Shown piece after piece: positions 56,701 to 64,000 of a stretch of DNA of 64,000 nucleotides. The stretch is from Kryptolebias marmoratus. Taxonomy: Eukaryota; Chordata; Actinopteri; Cyprinodontiformes; Rivulidae. The notes beneath the pieces are model-generated. The model was not told the DNA's origin. It did no database searches and was given only the letters and a program-made list of their open reading frames with translations. The stretch spans positions 7,728,750 through 7,792,749 of the forward strand of contig NC_051443.1 in assembly GCF_001649575.2 (NCBI RefSeq). Direction: 5' to 3'. Position 1 is the first letter of the stretch, and each line of letters starts with the position of its first letter. The translations under genes were made by a program, and so were the position numbers.

Positions 56701-59122
56701 GGCTTCCCTGATCAAGCTGCTGCCCCCACGACCTAACTCCGGAACTATGTTTTAATTTTTGTTTTGACACAGTAATACCATAAATTGTGGTATTTTTGTT
56801 CAAGTTTATCATACATACCAGTTTATCATCTACTACTATTAATATTAATTTCTTCGTAAGTCTAGAATAACTTCATAAAAAGGTTGTTGATGTCTTTGGT
56901 TGTATATCTGAGCTTGTTTTGTGGACAAAATGAAAGCATTCGTAACGACAAGAAGCCTCTTGATGTTTGAGAAGTCCAAAGTATCTCAAACCATCTGCCT
57001 CCGCCAGATACCTTCGTTGTCTCCAGTGAATTTTGCCGTGTGTTCAGGTGAAGAGCGTGAACCTGTCCGACGGTGAGCAGCTGTCAATCAGAGGTGTAGA
57101 TGAGCAAGGTGCCCTGCTGGTTCTGGCTAACCACACGCTACTGGTTGAGGGTCAGGTGATCCGCAGTCCCACCAACACCCTGTCCGTCTACTACTGCTCG
57201 GCACCGGAGGGAAGCATAGGCATCTTTCAGCTGCACTATCAGAGTGAGTCTGTGCACCACGTGGGCTGTTCACAAACTCAGTTAATGGCTAATTTATGAC
57301 TTTGCATGCATCTAAACATCTTACAGAAATTCATCAGCCCTTTCATTAGAGGCTAAGAGGCTGGTTGCTCTCTGTATACTGTACATGCTTATTACACAAT
57401 CAGAAATCTTCACATTGAATCACTCCGCAGTGATCAAATCTGTCTTGTGAATTAGCTGATTAGATCTCTGATTAATCATCTCTCATCTCATTAGGAGGCT
57501 GAGATGATGGGACGTTATATGGTCCGTGTTTGGTTCTGTGTGTGTGTGTGAGCAGATCTGCCGGTGAATTCCAGACAGACAAGAACCCGAGGAGAAGAGG
57601 CACTCGAGTTTTACATTCCACCTGTGTCATTAATCACACCTGTCTAATCCTTTTACCTGACTCCCGGGCAGAAGAAATCCTGCTGATTGAGATTACAATC
57701 TCTTTACAGATATGAACATGGGGGAGACAAGAACACGCGTCAAAACAAAGCACCCGACGTTAAGAGGCAAAGAATTTCATCCCACCCTGATTACGAAAGC
57801 TTATTAAAACGACTCGCTTAGAAACGTATCCATCCGGTTAATTTCTCAAGTGAGCATCCAAATGTATTGCAAACAAAACAATGTGCTTAATTGCTAATTC
57901 CTAAAATCCCTCATGGCTGACTGAATAGACTGAGAATAATCAATTAAGGCTGTTTCACATAAATGAGCTGCAAATTTCAAAAGCTCTATTGGTCCACTTC
58001 AGTCTCATATCAGTGAATCATGAGCCACTTTAGCAAAACTGTGTTTACTTTTAAAGCGTACTTTATAAACAAATAAAAACAAAAACAGCCTAGCATTTGT
58101 TGAAGGAGTGCATATCATCTTGTGCTGAGAAGGACGGAGCTGTAGCCGTTTTGGTCAAACCTCGTGACTGTCGTTCTAAACAGTCTCGTGCTGTGAGGTT
58201 CAGCTCTGGTAGCACCCAGAGAATGTGTTTAAAATGGCTCTCTGCTCATACGACACCAAATTTAGCTTGATATCTGTCAAAACGGCTGAGTTGTAGATCT
58301 ACATCCAATTCTTAGTTTTCTGAGAGTTTCATTAAAATCCATCCACTGGTTCATGAGATGTTTCGCTAACGTTACAAACAAACAAGCACAAAACTAAGCT
58401 ATAAGCTTAAGGTAGAATCAAACACTGTTCTATTTAATCTGCATATTTTTATTGACCAGTACACAACCTGTTTTTTAAATTTATTTATTCTTTTTATGTA
58501 GCCTTCAGGCTAAGTTGCTCCCTGCCGAAGAGGCCTCATTTTGGGGAGGTGTCCTTGCTAGACCTGCTCCCTGGAGGCGTCGCCCGCTTTCACTGCCACA
58601 TGGGCTACCACCTGCAGGGGGACCCGGAGCTCACCTGTCTCAACGCCTCCCTGCCAATTTGGAGTGGCAAGGAGCCCACTTGCAGGGGTGAGCGTGTGTG
58701 TATTGCATCTTCAAAAAGATGTAAAGTTTCAGGTTCCTACTAAGGTAAAAAAGTAGCTAAAGTGTCTGTTAAAAATGCCCCAAATCAACTTCAAGCTTCT
58801 CTCCCTGTAGCTCTTTGTGGAGGCACAGTGAAGAACGCAACAGTAGGAAGGGTGCTGTCCCCATCTCTCCACCATGGGCCGAACGCCACCCTGGACCGAT
58901 CCTGCTCCTGGTCCCTGGAGGCACCCAAAGACCAAAGGCTGCACCTGCACCTGGAGAGACTGGCCTTAGGACCAACGGACAGGTAGAGACGCGTTTTCAC
59001 AAGCCTGTTTGTGTGAAGGGGGATGTAAAAATCCGATGTGCGAATGGAACAAGTTGACACACTTCTGGCCTGGGTTCTCAAAGGGTTCTGACTTGGGCGA
59101 GAGAGTCAAAGAAGTATCTGAG

Positions 59123-59173
<51 letters not shown>

Positions 59174-62100
59174 AATAATCAATTAATCTAAACAACAATA
59201 TCATTCTCCAGAAATCATAATCCTCCATATTATTTTAGTTAATTTTTCATTTTAACAGTCAACCTTGGCATTTACAGCATATGAAAAAATCAAAATGTAA
59301 ACACAACAATAAAATGTAAACAAAGACTTGCAAAGTAAAGTACAAAAAAAAGTGTAAAGTTCCAACTCCAGCATAACAAATTAATAAAATGTTAAAGTTT
59401 TTTATTATTTATGTATTAAAAAGAAAAGACTGAATTATCAGCATGTTGATACTGTTGGTGAAAAATACTGTGTGTCAGAAAGAGGGGAGAAACAACACAA
59501 CTATTTAAATGTAATAACAGAACCTGGACTACATACATAATACTTATCCATATCACTTCCTGCTGCTCTTAATTGAAAAAAAAAATCATCTCAGTCAAGG
59601 GGAGTAAGTCGTGACCACAGTGTTTTCAATTTCAAATTCCCCAATAGATTTGTCTGATTTATCTGGCTGAACCTTCTCGCCGTTGTTCCGTTGAAATAAA
59701 CAGCATGTTTGTGTCCCTGCAGGCTGGTGCTGTGGAGCGGTCTGGACGCCAGCTCCGTGGTGCTGTTCGACTCGGGTCGGGGTGGACAGATACCATTCGA
59801 GGGAGTGATCAGTGAAGGTCCAGCTGTAAGGATCCAGTTCATCACTGATCAGCCAAACCACAACACTGGGTTCAACATCCGCTATGAAGGTAGAGGGTGT
59901 AGATCAAAACAGACACAGATTAGAGGCTTGGCATTCCTGGAAAGAATGCATACTGCCACTGCTTTTAATGCCAGAGTTTTAGGCTTATATCTTCATTTTT
60001 TTTTTTTTTTTTTTTAGAAATGTAGCCCATTTTGGTCAAACCTTGAAAAATAGCGTTGTGTGAGATCCTGTGCCATGAGATGTCACCCTCAGAGTATATG
60101 TTGTTAACGACTCCCTGCTAATATGTCACCAAATTTTACAGTATCTGTAAAATGGACTGAGCTACAGCCATTTTTATATCGGCTAAAGTCAATTAGACGT
60201 GACGACCATCTTGAATTGGGTTGATTTCAAAAGCTGCGGATGTGCATCCACTGAGTATTTCCTGAAAGTTCCCTTAAAATTTGTCTAGTGGTTCATGAGG
60301 TATTTTGGTAACAGACACGGGCAAAAAGTTATCGCCCGCCTTTCGCCTTTCAGCAGCAGGTGATAAAATAACAGGAACCATCGTTTTGCAGCTCAGCTTA
60401 AACAACAATCTATTACTGCATGATTATGCACGCAAGCAGCACCTACGCTGATTTTTTTTTTTTTCTTTGACATGATGTTCTGCCAAGTTGATTTCGGCTG
60501 AACTGCCAGAAAACAAAGCTGTCTGTCAACATGATGAAAACTGAAGTTTCCAGCTTTCTGGCAATGTGATGCTGCCAAGGGATAAAAAAAGTACCCCCTC
60601 TCCTCTCTCTTCCCAGTGAAGATAAAAAGACAAACTAACCAAAGAATCTTCTCTCCAGCAATTATGCAGAATATGCTTACAGATATTAGAGGCAGAGATT
60701 ATGGAAATTACACTCATGTGTCACAGAGACGACAACTCTTCTAAGAGAAACAGCTCTAAGTATGACACGTTTCCCTGATATGCTTTAAATAAAATGAGTC
60801 TTCCTTTATTTTTCCAGCTTTTGAGCGCGGCCACTGCTATGAGCCGTACCTTCAGAATGGAAACTTTACAACGTCGGACCCGTTGTACGGTGTTGGAGCG
60901 GTGGTTCAGTTCACTTGTGACCCCGGCCACTCTCTAGAGCAGGGCCCCCCTGTGATCGAGTGCATAAGTGCCAGGGATCCGTACTGGAACGACACTGAGC
61001 CGCTCTGCAAAGGTAAAATAGAGGACATAAAAAAACGGCTTTTGAGCAGAATGTTTTTATCCTGAATTACTCTAAGGCTTGTTTAAATTAGTATTAAAGG
61101 TTTAATTCACCAATTTGAAGTTACTAGACTGATAAGGTATTCATATGCAAAACTGTTCCTCATTCTGTCACGTCACAACCACAAACTTTAAAGTATTTTA
61201 CTGGGATTTTATGTAATAGACAAACACAATGTAGAGAATCATTGTGAAATGGAAAGAGAATGATGAAAAGTGTGGCGTGTATTTGTATTCAGCCTCTTTG
61301 AGTCCATAGTTTGTACCTGTTGCTACAATTCCAGCTGCATGATTTTTGAGGGTTGCCTCTACCAGCTTTGTGTCAGGATCGGTGGAGACAACAGAGGCGA
61401 ACCCAGAGCACAGACTCATCATTAAAACTATTTATTTAACTAATAGATAAACAAAACAAAAGCTGACGAGGCAGCGAGGACAAAACAAAAACTAAACTAA
61501 ACTCGCCAAAACACAGGTGGGAACAGAACAACCAGGACAAGACCAGGAACATACAAAACTGAACAATGAACCAGCGGAGTAGTGGAGAAAGTGACCGGGT
61601 TTTAAACACTGAAGATAATGAGATAAGTAAGCACAGGTGAGTGATACAAATTGTTGACAGGTGGAGATGGGCGTGGCAGACAGGCAAGTGAGTGACTGAG
61701 GAGGAGTGGATAGTGACAGGAAACAAAGACACGAACCACAAGAACTAAACTAAAACAAAGATAACTGAACAAAGACTCAAACAGAAAACATAAAGACAAT
61801 AAACTGAAACAGAAAACCCAAAACCCGACACTCTGCACATCTGCACAAGTTTTGCCCGTTCTTCTTTGCAAAACAGCTCCAGCTCAATTAGACTGGATGG
61901 AGAGCGTCTGTGAACAGCAGCTTTCAAACAGATTTTCAGTTGAATTTATATCTGGACTATGGTTGGTCCATTCGAACCTATGAATATGCTTTGATCTAAA
62001 CCTTACTGGATGTTTCAGGATGTTGTCCTGCTGGAAGGTGAACCTTTGACCCAGACTGAAGTCATTTTCAGCCTCTAATTGGTTTTCTGTCCTGTATTTA

Positions 62101-63379
62101 GTTCCATCCATCTTCCCATCAACTCTGACCAGCTTCTCTATCTCTGCTAAAGAAGACCATACCCTCAGCATGATGCTGCCACCATCATGTTTCACAGTGG
62201 GGATGGTGTATTCAGGGTGATGCCAAGTGTTAGTTTTCTGCCACAGGTAATGCTTTGAATTTAGGCCAAAACGATCAATGTTGGTTTGATCTGGGCAGAG
62301 CAGCGTCTTCCTCATGTTTGCTGTGTCACTACATGGTTTGTGGCAAACTGCAAACATGACTCCTTTCTTTAAACGAAGACTTTCTTCTTGCCACTCTTCC
62401 ATAAAGACCAGATTTATTAAGTGCAAGACTAATAGCAATTCTGTGGACAGATTTACTCACCTGTGGACTCCAGAGTTACCATGGGGCTTCTTTGACTACT
62501 TCTTGGGCTTCTTGCTCTTCTTGCCCAACCTGTCAGTTGAAGTGACTGACCATGTTTTGGTCGGTTTGTGTCAGACTCTTTCCATTTTCAGATGACGAAT
62601 TGAACAGTGTTTTGAGAGAAGTTTAAAGCTTGGGATGTTGTTTTAAAACCTGACTCTGATTTAATCTTCTTAACAACATAATCCCTGACTTGTCTGGTGC
62701 GGTCTTGATGATGCTGTTTGATCACTAATGTTCTGTAACAAACCTCTGGAGCCTTCACAGAACAGCTGGATTTACACTGAGATTAAATTACAGACAGACA
62801 GACTCTGTCTACTAATTAGGTAACTTCTGAAGGTGATTGGTTGCCCTGGATTTTAGTCCAGAGTATCAGAGTAAAGAGGGCTGAATATAAATGCATTCTT
62901 CATTTTTCAGATTTTTATTTGCTAAAAAAGAAAAAGAGTAACAGTCTTTATCACTGTCCTTCTACTTCACCATTATGACTTTGTGTTAGTCTTTCACCTA
63001 AAATCCCAGACAAATACTTTGAAGTTTGTGGGGTAAAGAGTTCAAGGGTTGGGAAGACTTTTTTTGAGGCTCTGTAAATGTTGTGTCAGCAGCTGCTTGG
63101 CTTAAAAACTCAACATGTGAAAAATGCTTTATTTATTAACAGCCCCCTAGCAAGTCTGTACTTCAAACTATTTCTATAATCTTATACATTTTAAACTCTT
63201 TTCTCTGTCTTTAATCGGACCTCCTCCTCGGCTTGTGTAGCCCAGTGTGGGGGTGACCTGACTGGTCCAGGAGGAGTGATTCTATCTCCAAACTGGCCTG
63301 AGTGGTATGGAGAAGGAGAGGACTGCAGCTGGAGAATACATGTCAGCGAGGACAAACGAGTTCTGCTTGATGTACAACT
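53265..63379 (+). CDS. sez6l: sez6l-like gene, partial: eight coding exons
   Basis: Seizure-related 6 homolog-like protein. SEZ6-family members are neuronal type I membrane proteins with CUB and Sushi (complement-control) domains; they act in dendrite and synapse development and are shed by BACE. The exons are 53265-53717, 54870-55009, 57048-57243, 58502-58687, 58811-58982, 59723-59889, 60818-61012 and 63241-63379, 1648 coding bases in all. Every junction is AG/GT and reading-frame compatible (phases 1,0,1,1,2,1,1 between exons). Domain order seen: Ser/Thr/Pro-rich stalk, CUB1, Sushi1, CUB2, Sushi2, start of CUB3. Phrases such as VYTGYGVELQ, VEGQVIRSPTNT, GHCYEP and DPYWNDTEPLC match my memory of SEZ6L better than SEZ6 or SEZ6L2. 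The signal-peptide exon is missing on the left. The rest of CUB3, later Sushi domains, transmembrane helix and cytoplasmic tail run off the right edge. The paralog call is by recollection, not by search. Confidence 0.9.
53718..54869 (+). other. sez6l intron (stalk exon to CUB1)
   Basis: This 1152-base intron contains a plus-oriented family X copy in its first half (about 53880-54190). The last 430 bases, about 54430-54860, are repeat-poor with TAAT-rich blocks (ttgattaattg, cttaattata). I see no exon in it. Confidence 0.8.
53880..54190 (+). repeat. Family X repeat copy in a sez6l intron
   Basis: tgttgggaatgctacaccaa, atagccattttgatgttttc, tggtggccatcttgaattag and ggtttatgagatactttagc. Confidence 0.62.
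54870..55009 (+). CDS. sez6l: sez6l exon: first half of CUB1
   Basis: A 140-base exon entered in phase 1 and left in phase 0, after a tttttttcctctag acceptor and before a gtatga donor. It starts AASSCVVNFTD and ends VYTGYGVELQ. It holds the two cysteines of the first CUB domain (SSC and LHC) and an N-glycosylation sequon, NFT. The close match of EGYIDS and VTVYTGYGVELQ to vertebrate SEZ6L anchors the gene assignment. CUB domains are beta-sandwich modules that mediate extracellular protein contacts. Confidence 0.93.
56085..56240 (+). repeat. SINE fragment in a sez6l intron
   Basis: tgtccctaggtgtgagtgag, tctgatggactcgcaatctg and cgcacagtgactgctggagc, then aaaaaatatggatggacgg. The 5' half is missing. 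Confidence 0.62.
56565..56765 (+). mobile_element. LINE 3' fragment in a sez6l intron
   Basis: The plus strand encodes RAEEVAVWASLIKLLPPRPN, the same C-terminal motif (VW.SLL.LLPPRP) as in the LINE at 36520-37115. It sits in a truncated, rearranged context. Confidence 0.6.
57048..57243 (+). CDS. sez6l: sez6l exon: second half of CUB1
   Basis: A 196-base exon from phase 0 to phase 1, with acceptor tgtgttcag and a consensus donor gtgagt. It begins VKSVNLSDGEQLSIRG and ends FQLHYQ. Sequons NLS and NHT are present, as is the highly conserved VEGQVIRSPTNT. Just after it comes YYCSAPEGS. As I remember the family, this place has no cysteine, so the residue at 57195-57197 looks like an extra, unpaired cysteine in CUB1. 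Confidence 0.93.
57400..58000. promoter_or_regulatory. Repeat-free intronic block, possible enhancer
   Basis: Holds clustered homeodomain-type cores (gctgattagatctctgatta, atcatctctcatctcattag, gtgcttaattgctaattcct, gaataatcaattaaggctg) and no recognised repeats within a gene whose other introns are full of them. Compositional inference only. Confidence 0.3.
58085..58445 (+). repeat. Family X repeat copy, near full length, in a sez6l intron
   Basis: cctagcatttgttgaaggag, agctgtagccgttttggtca, gagtttcattaaaatccatc and tggttcatgagatgtttcgc, then taacgttacaaacaaacaag. It lies about 55 bases upstream of the Sushi1 exon acceptor. Confidence 0.65.
58502..58687 (+). CDS. sez6l: sez6l exon: Sushi (CCP) domain 1
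   Basis: A 186-base symmetrical phase 1-1 exon, the usual architecture for a single complement-control-protein module. Four cysteines are spaced as in a Sushi domain (LSC, FHC, LTC, PTC), with the GYHLQG turn and the conserved tryptophan in PIWSG before the last cysteine. A sequon, NAS, lies between cysteines 3 and 4. The acceptor is tttttatgtag and the donor gtgagc. Confidence 0.93.
58811..58982 (+). CDS. sez6l: sez6l exon: first half of CUB2
   Basis: A 172-base exon, phase 1 in and phase 2 out, following a short 123-base intron. The translation opens LCGGTVKNATVGRVLSPS, the standard CUB opening in this family (CGG, then LSP). It continues through RSCSWSLEAP and ends RLALGPTD plus a split Arg codon. 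Sequons KNATV and PNATL are seen. The donor is gtagag. Confidence 0.93.
59124..59167. repeat. (AT)n microsatellite in a sez6l intron
   Basis: About 20 AT units after gaggtgt, in the intron between the CUB2 exons. Confidence 0.95.
59723..59889 (+). CDS. sez6l: sez6l exon: second half of CUB2
   Basis: A 167-base exon, phase 2 in and phase 1 out, with acceptor gtgtccctgcag and donor gtagag. It encodes RLVLWSGLDASSVVLFDS, then IPFEGVISEGPAVRIQF, ending FNIRYE. The PFEG-ISEG block and the FNIR(F/Y)E ending are recognisable as the CUB2 C-terminal half of SEZ6L. No cysteines occur in it, consistent with a two-cysteine CUB. Confidence 0.92.
59925..60370 (+). repeat. Family X repeat copy, full length, in a sez6l intron
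   Basis: Starts ggcttggcattcctggaaag and contains all blocks (gtagcccattttggtcaaac, tgtgagatcctgtgccatga, gaccatcttgaattgggttg, tctagtggttcatgaggtat). It ends ttatcgcccgcctttcgcct then ttcagcagcaggtgataaa. The last block can fold back on itself. Confidence 0.68.
60818..61012 (+). CDS. sez6l: sez6l exon: Sushi (CCP) domain 2
   Basis: A 195-base symmetrical phase 1-1 exon with acceptor tatttttccag and donor gtaaaa. Four Sushi cysteines are present (GHC, FTC, IEC, PLC) with the tryptophan in PYWNDTEP. Sequons NFT and NDT are seen. This is the most conserved stretch in the window: YLQNGNFTTSDP, CDPGHSLEQGP and DPYWNDTEPLC are close to identical to SEZ6L as I remember it. They clearly differ from the SEZ6 version (YTLEQG, PQWNETEP). 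This gives the strongest support for the sez6l symbol. Confidence 0.94.
61371..61830 (-). mobile_element. Solo LTR, family B, nested in Tc1
   Basis: The plus strand starts TGTCAGGATCGG and ends AACCCGACA. Read on the minus strand it is TGTCGGGTTTTGGG...CCTGACA, i.e. TG...CA termini with short inverted TGTC/GACA ends. The flanks ctttg and ctctg are a 5-bp target duplication with one mismatch. AATAAA lies near the minus-strand 3' end. Blocks such as gaccgggttttaaa and ggagatgggcgtggca are shared, inverted, with the copy at 46147-46601. No internal retroelement genes are present. Confidence 0.78.
61884..62438 (-). pseudogene. Tc1 transposase remnant (184 open codons)
   Basis: The minus-strand frame shows Tc1 transposase catalytic-region blocks: PEYTIPTVKHDGGSIMLR, GKLVRV-like KLVRVDGKMDGTKYR, RFTFQQDN and SPDINSTENLFE. 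An acidic residue remains at the first catalytic site (CPDQTN), with D in QQDN and E in STEN. Only 29 residues separate the last D and E instead of the 34 usual for Tc1. This reflects a small in-frame deletion after QQDN, so activity is unlikely. The N-terminal DNA-binding part lies to its right in other frames. Confidence 0.75.
63241..63379 (+). CDS. sez6l: sez6l exon: first half of CUB3
   Basis: A 139-base exon, phase 1 in and phase 2 out, with acceptor gcttgtgtag and donor gtaaga. It encodes QCGGDLTGPGGVILSPNWPE, then YGEGEDCSWRIHVSEDKRVLLDVQL. This is the CUB opening (CGG, LSPNWP) with the second cysteine in EDCSW. The partner exon completing CUB3 is not found before 64000, so the gene continues past the right edge. 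Confidence 0.92.
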
Positions 63380-63851
63380 GTAAGAAAACCAAGAACACAC
63401 ACAACAGCTCATAAAACATTTTGCTTCGGTCTAAAGTTTGGCCATATATTTTCATTAAAGATGTGGACGAGGAGCTCTGTGCTTGTTCGACTATTTTAAT
63501 TAGATACTTTCAACTCTTACAACTGATTACCAAAGTTTTGAAAGATGATGTTCAATTTTGCTCTTTGCATAGCTGCTTTACTTGTAAAAAAAAAATCATG
63601 CCTAAGTTGCTGAACAAACAATGTTCTTCGGAAAATGTTCAGGATACGGGTCCTTTGCTGAAAATAGGTGGGGAAAAAAGGAAATGCTGGAGCTGGAGAA
63701 AGCCTTTCGGACAAATGGTCCAGACCACTTTAATTAAAGTTTACAAGAAACATAAAATGATGGCTCAGGACTTTTGCACAGCACTTTACTCTTTCAAAAT
63801 AGCACAGGGGAAAAAAGGTAAATGTAACAAAACACACAACAAATAAGAAAA
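63380..63851. other. sez6l intron, unrecognised sequence
   Basis: Start of the intron within CUB3. An open frame of 141 codons at 63421-63846 shows no domain, and its composition is that of AT-rich intron. I see no exon here. Confidence 0.6.
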
Positions 63852-64000
63852 TACAGGTGCTGGTCATAAAATTAGAATATCATGAAAAAGTAGATTGATT
63901 TCAGTAATTCCATTTAAAAAGTGAAACTTGTATATTATATTCATACATTACATACAAACTCATATATTTCAAATGTTTATTTCGTTTAATTTTGATGATT
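63852..64000 (+). mobile_element. Terminal end of a Tc1/mariner-type element
   Basis: The sequence starts acaggtgctggtcataaaat and continues attagaatatcatgaaaaag. I recognise this as the terminal region of a very common teleost Tc1/mariner family. The element is cut off by the window edge, so neither transposase nor the far terminus is visible. It lies in the sez6l intron after the CUB3 first-half exon. Classification is from memory. Confidence 0.6.

Larger units (their letters stand above)
55010..57047 (+). other. sez6l intron (within CUB1)
   Basis: This 2038-base intron carries a SINE tail at about 56085-56240 and a LINE 3' fragment at about 56565-56760. The remainder is AT-rich and unrecognised. 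CpG-richer sequence directly follows the exon (55020-55140) but shows no second exon. Confidence 0.75.
57244..58501 (+). other. sez6l intron (CUB1 to Sushi1)
   Basis: A 1258-base intron. Its first part, about 57400-58000, is free of recognised repeats and dense in homeodomain-type TAAT motifs and TTAAT/ATTAA pairs. Its last part is a near-complete plus-oriented family X copy (58085-58445) ending about 55 bases before the acceptor. Confidence 0.7.
61130..63080 (-). mobile_element. Tc1-type DNA transposon, decayed, with nested solo LTR
   Basis: Matching inverted ends are visible. The left has accacaaactttaaagtatt and then actgggattttatg. The right end, read in reverse, has cccacaaacttcaaagtatt and then ctgggattttagg. 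The internal text is the familiar fish Tc1 transposase read on the minus strand. A 460-base solo LTR (61371-61830) splits it. It sits wholly within the intron between Sushi2 and CUB3. The copy is too degraded to mobilise itself. Confidence 0.8.
61013..63240 (+). other. sez6l intron filled by a Tc1 element with a nested LTR
   Basis: This 2228-base intron is almost entirely one Tc1-type element (about 61130-63080, minus orientation) interrupted by a solo LTR (61371-61830). The short flanks near both splice sites are unremarkable. Confidence 0.8.

Noticed and set aside
58729..59081. Minus-strand open frames opposite the CUB2 exon
   Set aside because: They are shadows of the GC-richer sez6l coding exon.
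4578..59167. Regular repeats checked as possible CRISPR or satellite arrays
   Set aside because: All are simple microsatellites without spacers, and the genome is vertebrate.
61884..62438. 184-codon frame as an active transposase
   Set aside because: The D-to-E spacing is shortened, the N-terminal DNA-binding region is out of frame, and the element is split by an LTR.

Overview
The window looks like nuclear DNA of a teleost fish. It has GT-AG introns, (CA)n, (AT)n and (GA)n microsatellites, and many fish-type transposable-element remnants (several Tc1/mariner families, a PIF/Harbinger-like element, solo LTRs, a LINE 3' end, and a tRNA-like SINE ending in ATGG repeats). Nothing points to a bacterial or viral replicon. 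The repeat mix suggests a percomorph or cyprinodontiform fish, but that is inference.

Only one protein-coding gene is convincing. Eight consecutive plus-strand coding exons between 53265 and 63379 encode part of a seizure-related-6-like protein, best matched to SEZ6L. They give a Ser/Thr/Pro-rich N-terminal segment, CUB1, Sushi1, CUB2, Sushi2 and the start of CUB3. All seven internal junctions keep the reading frame with GT-AG borders. The signal-peptide exon is not recognised, and the rest of CUB3, the later Sushi domains, the transmembrane segment and the tail lie beyond the right edge.

The left 53 kb is either a long first intron or intergenic DNA. CpG-rich, repeat-poor patches at about 9.2-9.9, 10.9-11.35 and 16.2-16.9 kb are the best promoter, 5'-exon or enhancer candidates. 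The rest is repeats and unrecognised unique sequence. Two assembly gaps (8828-9167 and 20249-20297) interrupt it, each flanked by simple sequence.

I see no new multi-gene system. The most informative structure is the layered repeat landscape. A dispersed family of about 300-400 bp, called family X here, occurs about 17 times in both orientations. Four solo LTRs have target duplications readable from the text and sit inside older elements (two in family X copies, two in Tc1/mariner copies). A roughly 2.7 kb insertion splits one Tc1 copy and itself carries a 588 bp Harbinger-like element. A degenerate TTTTAGCTA-type minisatellite lies just upstream of the first recognised sez6l exon.
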